Assembly (NCBI GenBank): GCA_002316215.1
Contig: DCDB01000001.1
Location: forward strand, 1 to 8,068
Reading direction: 5' to 3'
Length of the DNA: 8,068 bases
Source: Lachnospiraceae bacterium UBA1066
GTDB lineage: Bacteria; Bacillota; Clostridia; Lachnospirales; Lachnospiraceae
A program made the position numbers and the translations under genes. The notes under the pieces were generated by a model. It was not told where the DNA came from. It did no database searches and was given only the letters and a program-made list of their open reading frames with translations. Of the stretch, positions 6,419 through 8,068 are shown in pieces; the stretch's first letter is position 1; every line of letters starts with the position of its first letter.

Positions 6419-6745
6419 TCAGGAGATATACTTCAGTCCCCCGTTCGCAATAACATTGAAAACAGGGAGCAGATCTTTTCCCTTGTCGGTATGCGAGTAT
6501 TCGACATGCGGCGGAATCTCATTGAACTGTTCCCTGTGGATCAGCTCATTTTCTTCCAGTTCCCTCAAGGCGTTTGTAAGAGCTGTGTTGGTTACATTTC
6601 CAAGCATCTTCTTCAGTTCTCCGAAGCGCATGGGAGCCTTGATGCAGAGTTCACAGATGATCTGCAGCTTCCATTTTCCCTGCAGCATGGATATGACCGG
6701 AGTGACGGGGCAGTTTCCGTTTTCTGTCAGAATAATATTGCTCAC
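6419..6745 (-). CDS. HxlR-family winged-helix transcriptional regulator
   Basis: The product is a 108-aa DNA-binding protein, convergent with the kinase gene (72 bp between stops). Seen: the HxlR hallmarks CPVTPVISMLQGKWKLQII, MRFGELKK, VTNTALTNALRELEENELI and IPPHVEYSHTDKGKDLLPVF. Cys12, in the N-terminal CP, corresponds to the redox-active Cys of characterised HxlR/YodB-type sensors. A further CXXC, Cys31-Glu-Leu-Cys34, lies in the first helix region. The only usable start is GTG at 6745, with a weak AGAA upstream. The open frame extends further upstream and reads SLEEFSKL just before it, which looks like ordinary HxlR N-terminal sequence, so the start may have been damaged or may be non-standard. 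HxlR proteins often respond to electrophiles, disulfide stress or oxidants. Its target is unknown; the neighbours on either side are candidates. Confidence 0.88.
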   Translation of the reverse strand: MSNIILTENGNCPVTPVISMLQGKWKLQIICELCIKAPMRFGELKKMLGNVTNTALTNALRELEENELIHREQFNEIPPHVEYSHTDKGKDLLPVFNVIANGGLKYIS

Positions 6746-6762
6746 CAGTTTACTGAATTCTT

Positions 6763-6948
6763 CTAATGAAAGAAATCTGCCAGCTTCTCGACCTTACTGT
6801 TCGAAAGTTCCGCCAGGGCATTGATATCGCCATTCTTGTCTGCTGCTTCCGCATTGAATTCATCGACAAACTGCGGTGCTGCCGATCCGCATGCTGATGC
6901 AAAACAGAGTACCGCTGATAAAGATAAAACTGCTATGACCCTTTTCAT
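6763..6948 (-). CDS. Small putative lipoprotein (61 aa), unknown function
   Basis: Seen: a typical lipoprotein signal, MKRVIAVL through a hydrophobic core to ASAC with the candidate lipid Cys at 20. About 40 acidic residues follow and end in KLADFFH. I do not recognise a family. Its stop lies only 17 nt before the HxlR start on the same strand, so the two may be co-transcribed. The ribosome binding site is odd: AGGAA abuts the ATG with almost no spacing, and there is no other in-frame start because a stop lies two codons upstream. It may be a weakly translated small gene or the 5' fragment of a longer lipoprotein that has been truncated. Confidence 0.5.
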   Translation of the reverse strand: MKRVIAVLSLSAVLCFASACGSAAPQFVDEFNAEAADKNGDINALAELSNSKVEKLADFFH

Positions 6949-7013
6949 TTCCTATCATTCCATGAGAATGATAATTGCTTCATAACAATACCTGTAAATT
7001 CTATGAATCTTTG

Positions 7014-7220
7014 TTACGTAAGTACTTTAAATACGCCGGCTACCAGGCATCCAGCGAGGATAATCGCCCCTAGCAATATGATGCCCATGCTGAAGAGTAT
7101 GATTGCTGCCGGAATTCCGATGATGATCCAAAAAGCTGTTTTACACGCAAATCCCAGAACGGCAAATATCCCTCTAAAAACAAGAGCCACCAGGAAGATT
7201 GCAAATATTGCCATCAACAT
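7014..7220 (-). CDS. Small two-helix hydrophobic membrane protein (68 aa)
   Basis: Seen: the protein is almost wholly hydrophobic, with helices at about residues 3-24 and 29-65. The second may be a hairpin around Gly46 and Gly51. Few charges are present (Arg16, Lys27, Lys65) and two Cys lie at 26 and 58. A perfect AGGAGG (7231-7236) lies 10 nt upstream of the ATG, strong support that it is translated. No family is recognised with confidence; similar short Gly/Ile/Leu-rich membrane proteins of unknown role are common in Clostridia. It is transcribed divergently from the XRE regulator with 178 bp between them, so that regulator may control it (inference). Confidence 0.65.
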   Translation of the reverse strand: MLMAIFAIFLVALVFRGIFAVLGFACKTAFWIIIGIPAAIILFSMGIILLGAIILAGCLVAGVFKVLT

Positions 7221-7230
7221 AACTGACCCG

Positions 7231-7236
7231 CCTCCT
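7231..7236 (-). promoter_or_regulatory. Consensus ribosome binding site of the 68-aa membrane protein
   Basis: The minus strand reads GGAGAGGAGG, with the AGGAGG core 10 nt before the ATG at 7220. It selects this ATG over the second one six bases further in, which would be 16 nt away. Confidence 0.7.
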
Positions 7237-7288
7237 CTCCAATGAAAATCTTTTTCTTTTCGGTCTTTCTTTTCGGATAATCCTCTTC

Positions 7289-7317
7289 TTCTGACTTCCT
7301 TGTCTATATGGTATAAT
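7289..7317 (+). promoter_or_regulatory. Extended -10 promoter of the XRE regulator
   Basis: TGG plus TATAAT at 7309-7317 is a perfect -10 with an upstream TG. The -35 (TTCTGA at 7289-7294, 17-bp spacer) is weak, as is usual when the extended -10 is present. Transcription would begin near 7324, giving a leader of about 75 nt before the ATG at 7399. The same stretch read on the minus strand gives TATTAT, so a second promoter could face the small membrane protein gene. Confidence 0.6.
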
Positions 7318-7398
7318 ACGGACAGGGTTCCTTAAATGTGAGTTTCAGCAAAAAGCACCCCACTTTTTCTGCAAAAATAGCGAAAAGCAGGTGAAAAT

Positions 7399-7917
7399 AT
7401 GGAAAATGGATCCAAAAATGAAAAAAACAATGTTTTTTACCTGCAGCGCCAGAAATTAGGCCTTACCAGGGAACAGGCAAGCGAACTGCTTGACGGCATT
7501 ACAGCCGACCGCATTGAGAAGATCGAGAGCGGGAAATCAAAGCCGCATCCGGACGAAGTCCTGAGGATGGCCGCCAAGTACCGTTCTCCCGCACTCTGCA
7601 ATCATTTCTGCTCCAACGTCTGCGAAATCGGCCAGAAGTACATTCCGCCGATCGAGGTGAAAGATCTGTCCCAGATCGTCCTGGAAATGCTGGCCACCTT
7701 TAATTCGCTGGAGCGAATGAAGAACCGCCTGATTGACATTACCGCGGACGGAGTCATCGATGACAGCGAACTGGATGATTTCATAGCCATACAGACAGAG
7801 CTGGAGCATATTTCCCTGACCGTCAACTCCCTTCAGCTGTGGACGGAAGATATCAAGGCCAGCGGGAAAATCAATAATGAAAAGTACAACGAAAAGAAGA
7901 AAAACAGCAGGAAATGA
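7399..7917 (+). CDS. XRE-family helix-turn-helix regulator with Cys triad and helical C-terminal domain
   Basis: The product is 172 aa and is probably a cytoplasmic DNA-binding protein. Seen: an XRE/Cro-type HTH at about residues 12-62 (LQRQKLGLTREQASELL, DRIEKIESGKSKPHPDEVLRMAAKY). A Cys triad follows, CNHFCSNVCEIG, with Cys67, Cys71 and Cys75 spaced C-x3-C-x3-C. An acidic helical hairpin then spans about 86-155, with an EF-hand-like loop at 113-124 (Asp113, Thr115, Asp117, Gly118, Asp121, Glu124). The tail is Lys-rich. AGCAGGTG (7386-7392 region) lies 6 nt upstream of the ATG. The HTH call is solid. The role of the Cys triad (metal or Fe-S binding, or thiol sensing) is open. It stands alone, divergent from the 68-aa membrane protein gene. 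The 44-aa Arg-rich reading overlapping its stop is not considered a gene. Confidence 0.88.
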   Translation: MENGSKNEKNNVFYLQRQKLGLTREQASELLDGITADRIEKIESGKSKPHPDEVLRMAAKYRSPALCNHFCSNVCEIGQKYIPPIEVKDLSQIVLEMLATFNSLERMKNRLIDITADGVIDDSELDDFIAIQTELEHISLTVNSLQLWTEDIKASGKINNEKYNEKKKNSRK

Positions 7918-7990
7918 CCCTGCGAATCAGCAGATGGGCCGGCCTGCGATACCGCCGAAGAGGTTCCCGCTTTATTTTGTCCGGAAGATA

Positions 7991-8038
7991 CCGCTGCTTC
8001 AGAATCCGGGGTAGTATTTCTCGTTACGGAAGCAGCGG
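7991..8038. repeat. Perfect 10-bp inverted repeat
   Basis: CCGCTGCTTC at 7991-8000 and GAAGCAGCGG at 8029-8038 are exact reverse complements separated by 28 bp. No T-run follows on either strand, so a simple intrinsic terminator is unlikely. A weaker competing pair, GGGTAG (8009-8014) with CTACCC (8057-8062), spans the same area. Confidence 0.5.
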
Positions 8039-8068
8039 ATACTCCTGATCTCCTGACTACCCGTAAAA
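7999..8068 (-). CDS. Possible 3' end of a minus-strand gene entering the window
   Basis: One minus-strand frame is open from the window edge to TGA at 7999-8001, ending SIRCFRNEKYYPGF. The composition looks protein-like, but only 22 codons are visible and no family can be named. Such a gene would be convergent with the XRE regulator, leaving 81 bp between stops. It could equally be chance. Confidence 0.25.
   Translation of the reverse strand, partial: FTGSQEIRSIRCFRNEKYYPGF

Noticed and set aside
6456..6824. 122-aa and 91-aa plus-strand frames across the HxlR gene
   Set aside because: The minus-strand HxlR protein explains this stretch with several family motifs.
7914..8048. 44-aa Arg-rich ORF whose ATG overlaps the XRE stop (ATGA)
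   Set aside because: The overlap is attractive, but there is no hydrophobic core or motif, the Arg/Gly/Ser composition looks like out-of-frame reading, and the inverted repeat falls within it.

Overview
The window looks like chromosomal or integrated accessory DNA from an anaerobic, moderate-GC Firmicute, most likely a Clostridia member (Lachnospiraceae/Oscillospiraceae type). This rests on gene content: a CD1871A-type CXXC microprotein beside a polyferredoxin, lipoproteins with Gram-positive lipoboxes, an HxlR regulator of the type seen in gut clostridia, and strong AGGAGG-like ribosome binding sites. No rRNA, tRNA, CRISPR array, insertion sequence or phage gene was found.

Layout. At the left edge (1-291, minus strand) is the catalytic part of a nucleoside/tRNA-adenosine deaminase. 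It lacks the usual N-terminal part and runs off the window. A 318-bp gene-free region follows (292-609), holding a perfect 14-bp palindrome followed by a T-run. From 610 to 6346 lies one tightly packed plus-strand array: an M13 metallopeptidase lipoprotein, a TlpA/ResA-like thioredoxin-fold lipoprotein, a 49-aa CD1871A-type CXXC microprotein, a NapH-like membrane polyferredoxin, an OmpR-family response regulator and its histidine kinase. Two of the junctions are ATGA overlaps, and the microprotein also overlaps the polyferredoxin start by 28 nt. The array is therefore very probably one operon. No clear terminator was seen inside or after it.

Convergent to the operon on the minus strand are an HxlR-family regulator (6419-6745), a 61-aa lipoprotein ORF (6763-6948) and a 68-aa two-helix membrane protein (7014-7220). 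Divergent from the last of these is an XRE-family regulator (7399-7917), with a good extended -10 promoter and an unusual Cys triad. The last 150 bp hold a perfect 10-bp inverted repeat and possibly the 3' end of a minus-strand gene.

How the parts may work together (inference). The polyferredoxin could move electrons through the membrane. The microprotein's CXXC, predicted to face outward, could relay them to the surface-anchored thioredoxin-like lipoprotein. This would be an iron-sulfur alternative to the CcdA/DsbD thiol route for keeping extracellular thiols reduced. The M13 peptidase could handle extracellular peptides or damaged proteins, and the co-transcribed two-component system would sense the envelope and control the module. 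The redox-module and two-component assignments are secure at family level. The electron path and its substrate are not shown by the sequence.
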